Assembly: GCA_963727835.1 (NCBI GenBank)
Contig: CAVSIB010000042.1
Location: 55,269-119,268 of the forward strand
DNA from: G026625185 sp963727835
Lineage (GTDB): Bacteria; Desulfobacterota; WTBG01; JAGOGO01
Reading direction: 5' to 3'
Length of the DNA stretch: 64,000 bases
In this document: one piece after another, positions 9,564 to 18,870 of the stretch
Position numbering within the stretch: the first letter of the stretch is position 1
How the letters are laid out: every line of letters begins with the position of its first letter
The notes under the pieces: model-generated
The model's input: the letters and a program-made list of their open reading frames with translations, nothing else
The model's database searches: none
What the model was told of the DNA's origin: nothing
Translations under genes and position numbers: made by a program

Positions 9564-10298
9564 GGGTCTAGACTAGTTGAGGGGATTATTTCTGAGCATT
9601 TTTAGTATCAGTTTATAGATATTTTGGTTCCGATAATTAAATCGAAACTCACACTCTTTGAGATGAAGATAAAAGGTTGTTTTAGGGATACCGTGAAACT
9701 TCATGAGCCTCCTTTTGGCAAAGGACCAGAATGATTCAATGCCATTAATATGTTTTTTTCCATTGGCGAATTCATTCTTTCCATGATGCACACGATAATG
9801 TTTTTTGTATCCCAAATCAACAAGGCCGTTGTAGCCACGCCAGGAATCAGAATGATGCTTGCTGGTTCTACTTTGCCGCGAATGATGGCCTGTAAGGTCT
9901 TCCGGGCACAATCTGGAACAATTTCTGTGTAGACCTTGCCGCCTCTTTGTAGAAGACCAAAAACAGGCGTCTTAGCATAAGCACCACGGCCACGTTTTCC
10001 CTTGACACGGTTGGCTCCGAAGTATGATTCATCAACTTCGATTTCTCCCTGAAAAGGAGATGATTGCTCACAAAATTCGGCAATCCTCTTCCTGATCAGA
10101 GAGTAAATAGGGGTTCACTGTATTACGGTTAAGACCGGTTAAAAAAGTTGATTTTATGAGCGTCCAAATCAAGAGAAAAATACCTTACAAACTCTCTAAA
10201 TTTGGCCTCTGAAATTCTTGAACGTTTTATGTACTTGTTAGTTATTGTCATGACTAGCCTTTTAGCACATTTCATGCTGCTTCAACTAGTCTAGACCC
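9564..10298 (-). mobile_element. IS1595-family insertion sequence (degenerate)
   Basis: 735-bp element bounded by perfect 18-bp inverted repeats (TGGGTCTAGACTAGTTGA at 9563-9580 and its complement at 10282-10299). The flanking 8-mers AAATTTCT (9556-9563) and AAATTTAT (10299-10306) match at 7 of 8 positions. That fits the 8-bp target duplication known for IS1595 elements. It contains one broken transposase gene. A truncated relative with the same right end is at 39453-39739. Confidence 0.88.
9573..10251 (-). pseudogene. IS1595-family transposase, frameshifted
   Basis: The reading frame is broken at least twice. The N-terminal part starts at 10251 (MTITNKYIKRSRISEAK, LDLDAHKIN) and stops early near 10130. 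The middle part reads ICEQ..PFQGEIEVDESYFGANRVKG, GKRGRGAYAKTPVFGLLQRGGKVY across two frames. The C-terminal part is open from about 9911 (SDSWRGYNGLV, HINGIESFWSFAKRRL, KECEFRFNYR). These are the ISXO2-like DDE signatures: DES, then D in SDSWRGY, then the N..E in NGIESFW. It is not functional as read. Confidence 0.88.
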
Positions 10299-10456
10299 AA
10301 ATTTATTAAACCTAACGGTTCAAAATATTTTATTATTTTTCTAACTTTTAACAAGGCCTTGCCCTTAGGCCTTTTTAGAAAACGTTGACGCCTTGGGCAA
10401 AAAGAACAAATTTAAATTTTAAAAAGGGAAACAGAGGAGGTTTAATATGACAAGTT

Positions 10457-10993
10457 TTATTCTGCTTCTAATATAGGGAAAAATTCTTGTTCTGAATCCG
10501 GCGTTATTTGAATTTCCTCCCTCCAAGTTTTAAATCCTTGCTTGCGCACTTCCAAAAGGTGGGCACCAGGTTTAATTTTCTTTTTGATAAGCGGAGAGGT
10601 TCCAATCATTTTATTATCAAGGTAGATTTCAGCTTCACTGGGCATTGATTTTATCTTAATGCTCGTAAAATCTCCCGGGTTTTGCGGAACAGAAGGCGTT
10701 TCTCCACTTGTTGTATCTTTCCCTAGTTCTAATTCAAAAAAGATTTCTTTTTTAGCCCCTCTTATATATCCACACTCAATATCTTTTGTTTGAGTTTGGT
10801 ATCCAGGACAAGAAATTTTGATCTTATAATCTTTTGTTTTATCACAGTTTAATTTAATCTCAAGAGGAGTTACCCCTTTAGGAATTTCGTTTATAGTAAC
10901 AAAGGCTGTGGGAGGGTCAGAACGAATAACGGTTTTCCCTCCAGAACACGCAGCAATTCCGATCAATAAAAGCCAAATCATGCGCTTAACCAT
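10457..10993 (-). CDS. PEGA-domain lipoprotein
   Basis: 178 residues. The N-terminus is a lipoprotein signal peptide (KRMIWLLLIGIAAC, lipobox IAAC at 13-16) followed by small polar residues, so the mature protein is probably anchored to a membrane by Cys16. Two PEGA-like beta-domains follow: residues about 20-92 (RSDPPTAFVTINEIPKGVTP) and about 108-176 (SIKIKSMPSEAEIYLDNKMIGTSP). A linker rich in T, S and P joins them. PEGA domains are common on cell-surface and S-layer-associated proteins; no specific role is evident. The start overlaps the end of the yraN remnant. Confidence 0.8.
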   Translation of the reverse strand: MVKRMIWLLLIGIAACSGGKTVIRSDPPTAFVTINEIPKGVTPLEIKLNCDKTKDYKIKISCPGYQTQTKDIECGYIRGAKKEIFFELELGKDTTSGETPSVPQNPGDFTSIKIKSMPSEAEIYLDNKMIGTSPLIKKKIKPGAHLLEVRKQGFKTWREEIQITPDSEQEFFPILEAE

Positions 10994-11320
10994 TGCTTTT
11001 TTCTCCCTTTGTTTGGTTTCCGATCCACAAACAATATTTTAACAGGTTCCTGTCAGAAATTATTAGTGCTTTTAATTCGTTATCCGGAAAATTCAAAAGT
11101 TTAACACTGTTTTGAAAGTTCCCATACTCAAGCGAAGAACGAGTTTTAACCTCAAAAAAAACCAGTGTCTTCCCCCTGGAACGCAAGGATATCAATCTCT
11201 CAAAAATTACACCCGAAGTTTTTTTCTAATTTTTTATTTCGAAGTTTTTTAAGAAAACCAATAGTTAACTCCTCCCCTCTCTTTCACAGTTCTATCCGAG
11301 AACCAATGGTTTTGCCTCAC
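10986..11320 (-). pseudogene. yraN: YraN (UPF0102) endonuclease-like remnant
   Basis: The C-terminal end is open (LRSRGKTLVFFEVKTRSSLEYGN; the EVKTR motif is diagnostic). The N-terminal part can be read upstream in another frame: GEELTIGFLKKLRNKKLEKNF then GCNF-stop-EIDILAFQGEDT, equivalent to the family's GE..A..YL...G..IL..NFRC..GEIDLIA. So there is an in-frame TGA where glycine is expected, plus a frameshift just before the LVFFEVK segment. YraN next to rnhB is a widely conserved neighbourhood, which supports the identification. With two defects in about 110 codons this is more likely decayed than mis-sequenced. Confidence 0.75.
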
Positions 11321-11409
11321 TCTATCAAAAATCTTTTTTCCTTCTTATAAAAAAATAGGTAATTATAATTTTTCCCTTTCCTTCTGCCCAAAAAACAATT
11401 CTCGGTCAT

Positions 11410-12042
11410 TCAAAACAATTCGGGAATCGGAATAACCCCCCTAAAGCTTTTCCGATGAAGGGAGCAAAAGCCATACTGACGCAAAGCCTTAAGGTGTTCT
11501 TGGGTCCCGTATCCTTTGTTGTTTTTGAAATTATAATAAGGATAAATATGATGGTATTTTTCCATTATTCGATCCCGGATGATCTTGGCAATTACTGAAG
11601 CTGCGCCAATTAAAGGACTCATGAGGTCCCCTTGAATAATGGGTTTTTGAGGAATGACGTTGTTAATGGGGTGGGCGCCATCAATTAAGAGGTACTCCAC
11701 TGGTTGGGGCAACTGACTCACAGCTAATGCCATTGCTTTTAAGCTTGCTTGATGGATATTTATACGGTCAATCTCCCGCTGATCCACAATCCCAAAACTA
11801 AAAGCAAAAGAGCGGTCAAGAACCATTTCGAAAACTTTTTCACGCGTAGCCGGAGAGAGCCTTTTTGAATCTAAAGGTCCTTTTATCGAATGGTAAGCGG
11901 GAAGAATGACAGCAGCAGCAACCACCGGACCTGCCAAAGGTCCTCGCCCCACTTCATCAACACCTGCTACATACCGATAACCTTGAGCATACAAGGCATT
12001 CTCAGGAGGGGAAGAATACACGGCAGGAAAAAGTTTTCCCAT
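11410..12042 (-). CDS. rnhB: Ribonuclease HII
   Basis: 210 residues; cleaves RNA in RNA-DNA hybrids, including single ribonucleotides left by polymerases. Key motifs are GVDEVGRGPLAGPVVAAAV near residues 28-46 (DEVGRG with catalytic Asp and Glu), LDSKRLSP, LLIDGAHPI with the second Asp, and SPLIGAASVIAKIIRDR with the fourth acid. The C-terminal GYGTQEHL..L...G....HR.SF is complete. The gene follows rplS by 36 bp in the conserved rplS-rnhB-yraN order. Confidence 0.95.
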   Translation of the reverse strand: MGKLFPAVYSSPPENALYAQGYRYVAGVDEVGRGPLAGPVVAAAVILPAYHSIKGPLDSKRLSPATREKVFEMVLDRSFAFSFGIVDQREIDRINIHQASLKAMALAVSQLPQPVEYLLIDGAHPINNVIPQKPIIQGDLMSPLIGAASVIAKIIRDRIMEKYHHIYPYYNFKNNKGYGTQEHLKALRQYGFCSLHRKSFRGVIPIPELF

Positions 12043-12078
12043 TCCTAAGGTTCCAAAGTTAGTAACGGGATAATTAAT

Positions 12079-12426
12079 TTATCGTTTCCCTATTTCTTTA
12101 ATCCGCGCGGCCTTCCCTTTAAGGTTGCGGATATAGTAAAGTCGAGACCGCCGAACGCGTCCGCGTTGGACAACCTCAACCTTATCTATTATCGGTGAAT
12201 TAAGGGGAAAAATCCGTTCCACCCCAACCCCATAAGAGACCTTGCGCGCGGTAAAACTCGCTCCCATCCCACCTTTCCGCTTCCTGATAACCAAGCCTTC
12301 AAAAACTTGGATCCGTTCTTTTTCTCCTTCCTTTACCTTCACATGGACACGAACAGTATCCCCACCTTTAAATTGGGGTAACCCCATTTTTATGTGTTCT
12401 CTTTCAATTATCTCCAACGCTTTCAT
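12079..12426 (-). CDS. rplS: 50S ribosomal protein L19
   Basis: 115 residues, the normal size. Family signature is clear: FKGGDTVRVHVKVKEGEKER, QVFEGLVIRKRKGG, FTARKVSYGVGVERIFP, HSP-like NSPIIDKVEV and RRSRLYYIRNLKGKAARI. L19 sits at the 30S-50S interface. Its start lies inside the last codons of trmD (23-bp overlap), as in many trmD-rplS operons. Confidence 0.97.
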   Translation of the reverse strand: MKALEIIEREHIKMGLPQFKGGDTVRVHVKVKEGEKERIQVFEGLVIRKRKGGMGASFTARKVSYGVGVERIFPLNSPIIDKVEVVQRGRVRRSRLYYIRNLKGKAARIKEIGKR

Positions 12427-13177
12427 ATTGCTTTTCCTGTAAACTGGTTAACTCTTTTTTAATATCTTTTAATAACTCGCGTTCCTCAGAAGAAAGTTTT
12501 TTGTGTTCTAATAAATCGGGGCGTCTCAACAAAGTCCTTTTCAGCGATTCCCGAAGTCTCCAGCGCATTATTTCTTTATGATGTCCAGATATAAGCACAT
12601 CGGGTACTGTAAAACCCCGAAAATCCCTTGGCCGCGTGTAGTGGGGAAATTCAAGCAGGCCAGCGGAAAAACTATCATTGAGACTGGATTCCTCTTTTCC
12701 CAATACCCCGGGAATAAAACGGCTGACCGCTTCAATAATTACCAAAGCCGCTGCTTCCCCACCATTAAGGATAAAATCTCCTAATGAAATTTCTTGATCA
12801 ACAAAATGCCTTATCCTTTCATCAACCCCTTCATATCTGCCGCAAATAAGGATGATCTGAGGAAAATTAATTAAATCTTCAGCAACTTTTTGGGTAAAAA
12901 TATTCCCTTGCGGGGTTAATAAAACAGAGTGTGATCCTCTCTGATAATTTTTGGTTTTTTCAAGTGCCTCCACCACTGGCGCAGGTTTTAAAACCATACC
13001 CACCCCCCCCCCAAAGGGGGAATCATCCGTGATGTGGTGTTTATCCTTTGCAAAATCACGAATATTATGAACTCTAACCTGAATGAAACCTTTTTCCTGT
13101 GCCTTTCCTAAAATACTTTCTTTTAAGGTAGATGTAAAAAAATCAGGAAATAGGGTTAAAATATCAAAGGTAGTCAT
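12404..13177 (-). CDS. trmD: tRNA (guanine-N1-)-methyltransferase
   Basis: 257 residues. Methylates G37 at N1 in tRNAs, preventing +1 frameshifting. The trefoil-knot SAM site is visible: LLTPQG, LICGRYEGVDERI, and the loop EISLGDFILNGGEAAA. The N-terminus FDILTLFPDFF and the C-terminus LISGHHKEIMRWR are family features. It is preceded by khpA with a 77-bp gap, with no rimM between them. Confidence 0.96.
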   Translation of the reverse strand: MTTFDILTLFPDFFTSTLKESILGKAQEKGFIQVRVHNIRDFAKDKHHITDDSPFGGGVGMVLKPAPVVEALEKTKNYQRGSHSVLLTPQGNIFTQKVAEDLINFPQIILICGRYEGVDERIRHFVDQEISLGDFILNGGEAAALVIIEAVSRFIPGVLGKEESSLNDSFSAGLLEFPHYTRPRDFRGFTVPDVLISGHHKEIMRWRLRESLKRTLLRRPDLLEHKKLSSEERELLKDIKKELTSLQEKQYESVGDN

Positions 13178-13254
13178 GATGTTAGGATTCCCTCTTGTGA
13201 GCCTTTCTTCCCTATCCCCTTATTCTCCAGCCTCAAACAACCCCTTCTGCTGAT

Positions 13255-13485
13255 CTATTCCATGATTTCCAGTACTACTCGTTTGTTAATTTTAGCTGAG
13301 CCAGCTGCCAAAATAGTTCTTATCGCCCTGGCAGTCCGGCCTTGTTTTCCAATAATTTTCCCCAAATCTTCTTTAGCAACTTTAAGTTCAAGAACTGATG
13401 TCCTTTCACCTTCAACCTCAGTTACCTCAACTTGATCAGGTTTATCAACCAGTGCTTCAGCAATAAATTTTATCAACTCTTTCAT
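13255..13485 (-). CDS. khpA: KH-domain RNA-binding protein KhpA
   Basis: 76 residues from the ATG at 13485, which has GGAGGA eight bases upstream; a GTG at 13500 would overlap that site. It is a single KH domain with the GxxG loop as GKQG in LGKIIGKQGRTARAIRTIL and the conserved start MKELIKFIAEALVDKP. KhpA binds RNA and, with KhpB, affects cell division and elongation in Gram-positives; it occupies this spot between rpsP and rimM/trmD in many genomes. Confidence 0.93.
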   Translation of the reverse strand: MKELIKFIAEALVDKPDQVEVTEVEGERTSVLELKVAKEDLGKIIGKQGRTARAIRTILAAGSAKINKRVVLEIME

Positions 13486-13539
13486 CGCTCTATCCTCCAC
13501 CCAAACAAAAACTAAAGATTCATATCTCTTCCCAATAAA

Positions 13540-13806
13540 CTATGCCGCCTGATTTTTCTTTATTTTTTGCCAAATTCCCTCTTTTTTTAACAAAGAAAGT
13601 ACTGTCTCTGTCGGCTGTGCACCCTTTTTAATCCAAGAAATAATTCTCTCTGATTTTAGATTAACCAGCATCGGATTACTTCGGGGAGAATAAAATCCCA
13701 AAATTTCCAAAAACCTACCATCCCTTGGTGACCTTGAGTCAGTTGCAATAATACGATAAAAGGGCTTTTTGTTAGTCCCAAAACGTGTGAGTCGAATTTT
13801 TACCAT
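13540..13806 (-). CDS. rpsP: 30S ribosomal protein S16
   Basis: 88 residues, with the diagnostic start MVKIRLTRFGTNKKPFYRI then DSRSPRDGRFLE and GFYSP. The C-terminal part GAQPTETVLSLLKKEGI is complete. It sits 54 bp after ffh and 55 bp before khpA, in the usual order, and has an AAGGAGGTG site before the start. Confidence 0.97.
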   Translation of the reverse strand: MVKIRLTRFGTNKKPFYRIIATDSRSPRDGRFLEILGFYSPRSNPMLVNLKSERIISWIKKGAQPTETVLSLLKKEGIWQKIKKNQAA

Positions 13807-13860
13807 GCGTTCACATCACCTCCTTTTCGATTTCTGAAAAATACAATTGATTACTGGGCA

Positions 13861-15191
13861 TTAGATGCCAGGAATCATTCCTTTGGGAAGATCTCTCATC
13901 CCAAAGTTTTTAAATTTTTTGATCATTTTACTCGCCATAATATATTTTTTCAAGAGTTGATTTACATCTTTAACTTCTGTCCCGCTCCCCCGGGCAATCC
14001 TCCGCCTTCGACTCGCATCAATGATATGGTGTTTTCTTCTCTCATCTTTGGTCATAGAATTAATAATGGCTTCAATTTTTACCAGTTCCCTTTCGTCAAC
14101 ACTAACTCCCTTTAAAACCTTTGGACTAAAACCAGGAAGCATACTGAGAAGTTGTTCTAAAGAACCCATTTTTTTTATTTGCTGAAGTTGATCCAAAAAA
14201 TCTTCCAGGGTAAAAACTCCTTTGCGGAGTTTTTTTTCCATTTCCCGTGTCTTCCGTTCATCTAACGCAGTTTCCGCTTTCTCGATCAAAGAAAGCACAT
14301 CCCCCATCCCCAAGATTCGAGAAGCCATCCGATCAGGATAAAAAACCTCCAGATCCTCCATCTTCTCTCCCATCCCCACAAATTTGATCGGCTTTTTAGT
14401 CACTGTTTTAATGGATAGTGCCGCCCCTCCGCGTGCATCTCCATCCATTTTGGTCAAAATCACCCCAGTAAGATCCAAAACTCATCAAATTTAAGCGCCA
14501 CATTGACCGCCTCTTGCCCGGTCATAGCATCAGCTAGCAATAGAATCTCTTGAGGGTTAATCTTAAGTTTGATCTCTTGTAGTTCATTCATCAAAAGTTC
14601 ATCAACATGCCACCTTCCAGCAGTATCAATCAAAAGGGTATCACAGTTATTCTCTCGAGCTTTATTGAGTGCTTTTTTACATATTTCTACCGGGGTTTCT
14701 CCCTTCTGCGGAAGGTAAACCGGGAGCTTCATTGATTCTCCTATCTGTCGGAGCTGTTCAATCGCTGCTGGCCGGTAAATGTCAACCGGTACTAAAAAGG
14801 GGCGACGGTTTTTCTGAAAAAGAAGTCGAGATAGCTTCCCAACCGTCGTAGTTTTCCCTGATCCCTGAAGCCCAACAAACATTAAAGAAACAGGTAATGG
14901 TCCTGTTAAGTTTAACTCTGCCTTTTCCCCACCAAGAAGTTGGATCAACTCTTGGTGCACAATTTTTATTACTTGTTGGGCTGGCGTGAGGCTTTCAAGC
15001 ACTTCCTGCCCAACCACCCTTTTCCGCAAAATATCAATAAAGTCTTTTACTACTCGAAAATTGACATCTGCTTCCAGTAAAGCCAAACGGATTTCCCGCA
15101 AGATTTCTTTGATATTATCTTCAGATAGTTTTCCGTGCCCTTTGAGCTTTTTAAAAACGAGACCGAGTTTTTCGCTAAGATTATCGAACAT
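13861..15191 (-). CDS. ffh: Signal recognition particle protein Ffh, frameshifted
   Basis: SRP54 GTPase that targets membrane proteins with the 4.5S RNA. The N-domain and most of the G-domain are open from 15191 (FDNLSEKLGLVFKKLKG, P-loop GLQGSGKTTTVGKL, DTAGRWHVDE). The frame breaks at about 14478 and continues as LTGVILTKMDGDARGG, FVGMGEKMEDLE and the methionine-rich M domain (MTKDERRKHHIIDASRRRRIARGSG). The expected DELLDLTG is read as DEFWILLG. Restoring one T in the run at that point (GAGTTTT to GAGTTTTT) repairs it. Corrected length is about 443 residues, normal. This is an essential gene, so homopolymer miscounting is the likely cause. Confidence 0.93.
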
Positions 15192-15429
15192 AGTGAATTA
15201 AAATAAAATTTAAAATTCAGGATATCACGCTTAAAAATTTTTTATTAAAATAATTTTTTTAAATTTTGTCAAGAAAAATCAACCGATTTCAAATTTCTCT
15301 TTGGCCTTAATTCGTTTCTTCTTACAAAACTTTCTTCCTCTTTTCGCATTGGGAACGGTCTGACTTAAGGCAAGAAATCTTTTGGTTTAAAATTATCAAA
15401 CATTTTTGTTAGTACCCTTATTGCTTGTT

Positions 15430-16947
15430 TTAACTATGAGAGGAGAGGTGGGCTAAACGGTTGAGGGCGTTGATATAGGCTTTGGCGCTCGCCAAAATTA
15501 TATCCGTATGAGCTCCCTGGCCAGTAGCAATCAGACCGTTCTCCTCCAAACGGACAGTAACTTCACCTTGAGCATCAGTTCCTCCGGTAATTGCGTTTAC
15601 TAAAAACTTAAGAAGTTTACTCTTCGTTCCGGTAACCTTGGCAATGGTCTTAAAGGCGGCATCTACGGGGCCGTCTCCAAAACCAGCCTCTTTCACTACT
15701 ATGCCGTCAACTTCCATCTCTACGGTGGCCGTAGGAATAGCGACTGTGCCGCTGGTAACATTTAAATTAAGGAGTTTATACTTTTCGGGGATCCTTAAAA
15801 ATTCCTCGGCAATGAGGGCCTCTAAATCTTCATCAAAAACTTCTTTCTTTTTGTCCGCCAAGTCTTTAAATCGTTTAAACAGTATATTAACCTCCTCATC
15901 GCTCAGCTCATATCCCAATTTTTTCAAACGGTCCTTGAAGGCATGTCTTCCCGAATGTTTTCCCATCACTAAAGTGGATTGAGAAATCCCAATTGACTCC
16001 GGAGTCATAATTTCGTAAGTAATTTTTTCCTTGAGCAATCCATCCTGATGGATGCCGGATTCATGTGCGAAAGCATTACTTCCCACAATCGCTTTATTTG
16101 GCTGGACACTTATCCCCGTGATTTGAGTTAGCAAACGGCTGGTGGGGTAAATTTGTTCCGTGACAATTTGGGTGTATATTTGCTTAAAAAAATCCTTCCG
16201 GGTCCGGATTGACATCACAATTTCTTCCATCGAAGCATTTCCTGCCCGTTCACCGATTCCGTTAATCGTGCATTCCACTTGACGAGCGCCGCTTAACACT
16301 GCCGCTAAGGAATTTGCTACCGCTAGCCCCAAATCGTTATGGCAGTGGACACCCAAAATGGCTTTGTCAATATTGGTAACATTTTTCCGCAAATGTTTAA
16401 TCAAATCTCCAAACTCGTGGGGGATAGCATACCCCACGGTATCCGGGATATTGATTGTTGACGCGCCGGCATTAATTGCCGCCTCGACAACCTGACAAAG
16501 ATAGTCCCTCTCGGTCCGGGTGGCATCCATGGCTGAAAATTCTACCTGAGGAGCATGCGATTTCGCCCGTTTTACCGCATGAACCACTTTTTGAAGTACG
16601 TCTTTCTGGGATAAGTGGAGCTGATGTTTGAGATGAAGATCCGAGGTCGAAATAAAGGTGTGGATAACCGGGTGCGGAGCTTCTTTAATCGCCTCCCACG
16701 CGCGATCAATATCCTTATCTTCAGCGCGAGCTAGTGCGGCAATTTTAGATCGCTTAATGCTTTTTGCAATCGCCCGGACCGCTTGAAAGTCCCCCTCGGA
16801 CGCAATCGGAAAGCCTGCTTCAATAATATCAACGTTCAATTTTTCAAGTTGTTTGGCAACCTGCAGCTTCTCTTGAATATTCATGCTGAAACCCGGAGAT
16901 TGTTCTCCGTCCCTCAGCGTAGTATCGAAAATTAAAATTTTTTCCAT
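15430..16947 (-). CDS. leuA: 2-isopropylmalate synthase
   Basis: 505 residues; condenses acetyl-CoA with 2-oxoisovalerate, the first leucine-specific step. The DRE-TIM signature TTLRDGEQSPG is at residues 9-19, with HCHNDLGLAVANS and NGIGERAGNASMEE downstream. The C-terminal allosteric domain (about 390-500; GDGPVDAAFKTI, GTDAQGEV) is present, so leucine feedback inhibition is likely. It is the last gene of the ilvBNC-pssA-leuA run. No insertion or truncation. Confidence 0.95.
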   Translation of the reverse strand: MEKILIFDTTLRDGEQSPGFSMNIQEKLQVAKQLEKLNVDIIEAGFPIASEGDFQAVRAIAKSIKRSKIAALARAEDKDIDRAWEAIKEAPHPVIHTFISTSDLHLKHQLHLSQKDVLQKVVHAVKRAKSHAPQVEFSAMDATRTERDYLCQVVEAAINAGASTINIPDTVGYAIPHEFGDLIKHLRKNVTNIDKAILGVHCHNDLGLAVANSLAAVLSGARQVECTINGIGERAGNASMEEIVMSIRTRKDFFKQIYTQIVTEQIYPTSRLLTQITGISVQPNKAIVGSNAFAHESGIHQDGLLKEKITYEIMTPESIGISQSTLVMGKHSGRHAFKDRLKKLGYELSDEEVNILFKRFKDLADKKKEVFDEDLEALIAEEFLRIPEKYKLLNLNVTSGTVAIPTATVEMEVDGIVVKEAGFGDGPVDAAFKTIAKVTGTKSKLLKFLVNAITGGTDAQGEVTVRLEENGLIATGQGAHTDIILASAKAYINALNRLAHLSSHS

Positions 16948-16969
16948 TGTTGTTCCATAAAGCCGTAAA

Positions 16970-17764
16970 TTACACCTTCACATCACTCACTTTGTTTTCT
17001 CGCGCTTTCTTCCAAAGGGAGAGCAGCTTTCGCAATAAAGCTAACACGGGACCAGAAAAAGCATAAAGGAAAAAAATTACAAAAAGAGTAATTTGGGGTT
17101 CTGCGGCTATTAAAATAATCACACATAAGGTGATCACCAATATCTGAAAAGGTATCTTTCCTTTCAATTCAAGCTTCTTAAGGCTGTGATACCGAATTTT
17201 ACTTACCATCATAAAAGAAAGAAAAAACGTTAGAAGCAGGATAGTGATATGCTTACTGCTATCTACCCATCCTGCATGATAAGCCATTATAATGGTGGTG
17301 GCGATCATCACTCCTGCCCCGGGACTGGGTAACCCTTGAAAATATCTGGTTTCCAAGCTCGAGGAATCGACATTAAAACGGGCAAGCCGCAACGCAGTGC
17401 ACGCAACATAAAGAAATGCTGCCAGCCAACCAATTCTCCCAAAAGGGGTCAATGCCCAGGTATAGATTAACAGACCAGGAGCTAAGCCAAAGGCAATGAG
17501 GTCCGAGAGGGAATCATATTCCATACCAAACTGACTCATGGAATTACTTATGCGCGCAATCTTTCCGTCAAGCCAATCAAAACCAGCGGACAATAAAATT
17601 GCCCACGCTGCTTTGGTAAAATCACCATTGAAAGAGGCAATGATTGAATAAAACGCACAAAAAAGACTACAGGTAGTAAAAAAATTCGGCAAGATATAAA
17701 TTCCTTTTCGCAGGTCTCTTGCTTGTTTTATTTTTTTTCGGTTGTCAAAAAATTGTCGTTTCAC
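16970..17764 (-). CDS. pssA: CDP-diacylglycerol-serine O-phosphatidyltransferase
   Basis: 264 residues, integral membrane, of the CDP-alcohol phosphotransferase family. The motif D-G-x2-A-R-x8-G-x3-D-x3-D is read in DWLDGKIARISNSMSQFG followed by MEYDSLSD. About seven hydrophobic segments follow. It makes phosphatidylserine, the precursor of phosphatidylethanolamine. No psd gene is adjacent, although pssA and psd are often paired. It lies between ilvC (78 bp) and leuA (22 bp); ilvC-pssA-leuA order occurs in several bacterial groups. Confidence 0.93.
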   Translation of the reverse strand: MKRQFFDNRKKIKQARDLRKGIYILPNFFTTCSLFCAFYSIIASFNGDFTKAAWAILLSAGFDWLDGKIARISNSMSQFGMEYDSLSDLIAFGLAPGLLIYTWALTPFGRIGWLAAFLYVACTALRLARFNVDSSSLETRYFQGLPSPGAGVMIATTIIMAYHAGWVDSSKHITILLLTFFLSFMMVSKIRYHSLKKLELKGKIPFQILVITLCVIILIAAEPQITLFVIFFLYAFSGPVLALLRKLLSLWKKARENKVSDVKV

Positions 17765-17842
17765 TCGTTACCCCTTTCGCAGTTTGGGTTATGAGTACTT
17801 TGATTTATTGCTATAATCTCCCCGACCACTCGGAGAGTCTAT

Positions 17843-18838
17843 CTATTTTGCTTTTATCCACGGCATCATCGCCCGAAGCTGTTTTCCCACTTTTTCAATG
17901 AGATGTTCCTGATCTCTTTTGCGAAGCGCATTGAATTGAGGACGGTTTGCCTGGTTTTCCAGTATCCATTCTTTAGCAAATTGTCCGTTCTGGACCTCCC
18001 CTAGAATTTTCTTCATCTCATTTCGAGTCTCTTCAGTGATAACCCTCCGGCCTCGGGTAAGATCTCCATATTCGGCCGTATCACTTACTGAATAACGCAT
18101 ATAACTAATCCCGCCTTCATAAAATAAATCCACAATAAGCTTCAGCTCATGGAGGCATTCAAAATAAGCAATCTCAGGTTGATACCCTGCTTCAACCAAC
18201 GTATCGAATCCCGCTCTAACTAATTCGGATACACCACCGCAAAGCACCACCTGTTCCCCAAAGAGGTCGGTTTCGGTTTCTTCTTTAAAGGTGGTCTCAA
18301 TCACCCCCGCACGGGCTGCTCCAATTCCTTTGGCATAGGCTAAGGCTTTTTCTTTGGCTTTGCCGCTAAAATCCTGAAAAACTGCAATCAGCGCCGGAAC
18401 GCCTGCTCCCCGCTCAAACTCTCTGCGAACCAAATGGCCCGGTCCTTTGGGTGCAACCATGATAACATCAATCGTGTCGGGAGGCACAATTTGATTATAA
18501 TGAATATTAAACCCATGAGAAAAAAGCAGAGCCTTTCCTTCACTTAAGTTAGAAGCAATAGCAACATTATACAACTTGGCCTGAGCATCATCAGGAATAA
18601 GAATTTGAATAATATCGCCTTCCTTAGCGGCCGAAGCAGCATCAACCGGCTTAAATCCATGCTCCAGAGCCAATTGATAATTAGCCGTCCCCGGCAGTTC
18701 GGATACAATAACTTCAATACCACTATCCCGCAAATTCTGCGCCTGCGCATGACCTTGACTCCCATAGCCAATGACGGCAACCTTTTTCCCTTTTAATAAA
18801 CCTAAGTCTGCATCTTTGTCATAATAACTTTTCGCCAT
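17843..18838 (-). CDS. ilvC: Ketol-acid reductoisomerase
   Basis: 331 residues, class I enzyme. The Rossmann motif VIGYGSQGHAQAQNLRDSG is at residues 22-40, followed by MVAPKGPGHLVRREF with the catalytic metal region, and FGEQVVLCGG plus EAGYQPEIAYFE, ISYMRYSVSDTAEYG in the C-terminal knot. It converts acetolactate to dihydroxyisovalerate using NAD(P)H and Mg. The enzyme works directly downstream of IlvBN, encoded just before it. Confidence 0.96.
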   Translation of the reverse strand: MAKSYYDKDADLGLLKGKKVAVIGYGSQGHAQAQNLRDSGIEVIVSELPGTANYQLALEHGFKPVDAASAAKEGDIIQILIPDDAQAKLYNVAIASNLSEGKALLFSHGFNIHYNQIVPPDTIDVIMVAPKGPGHLVRREFERGAGVPALIAVFQDFSGKAKEKALAYAKGIGAARAGVIETTFKEETETDLFGEQVVLCGGVSELVRAGFDTLVEAGYQPEIAYFECLHELKLIVDLFYEGGISYMRYSVSDTAEYGDLTRGRRVITEETRNEMKKILGEVQNGQFAKEWILENQANRPQFNALRKRDQEHLIEKVGKQLRAMMPWIKAK

Positions 18839-18870
18839 TCTTGTCTCCTTTCACTATCGCAATGCACCTA

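Noticed and set aside
14460..14478. Programmed frameshift in ffh
   Set aside because: A shortened T-run explains the break, Ffh is not known to use programmed frameshifting, and many unrelated genes in the window have the same kind of defect.
15192..15429. SRP RNA or tRNA between leuA and ffh
   Set aside because: AT-rich sequence without a GGAA-tetraloop hairpin, cloverleaf or CCA-type end.
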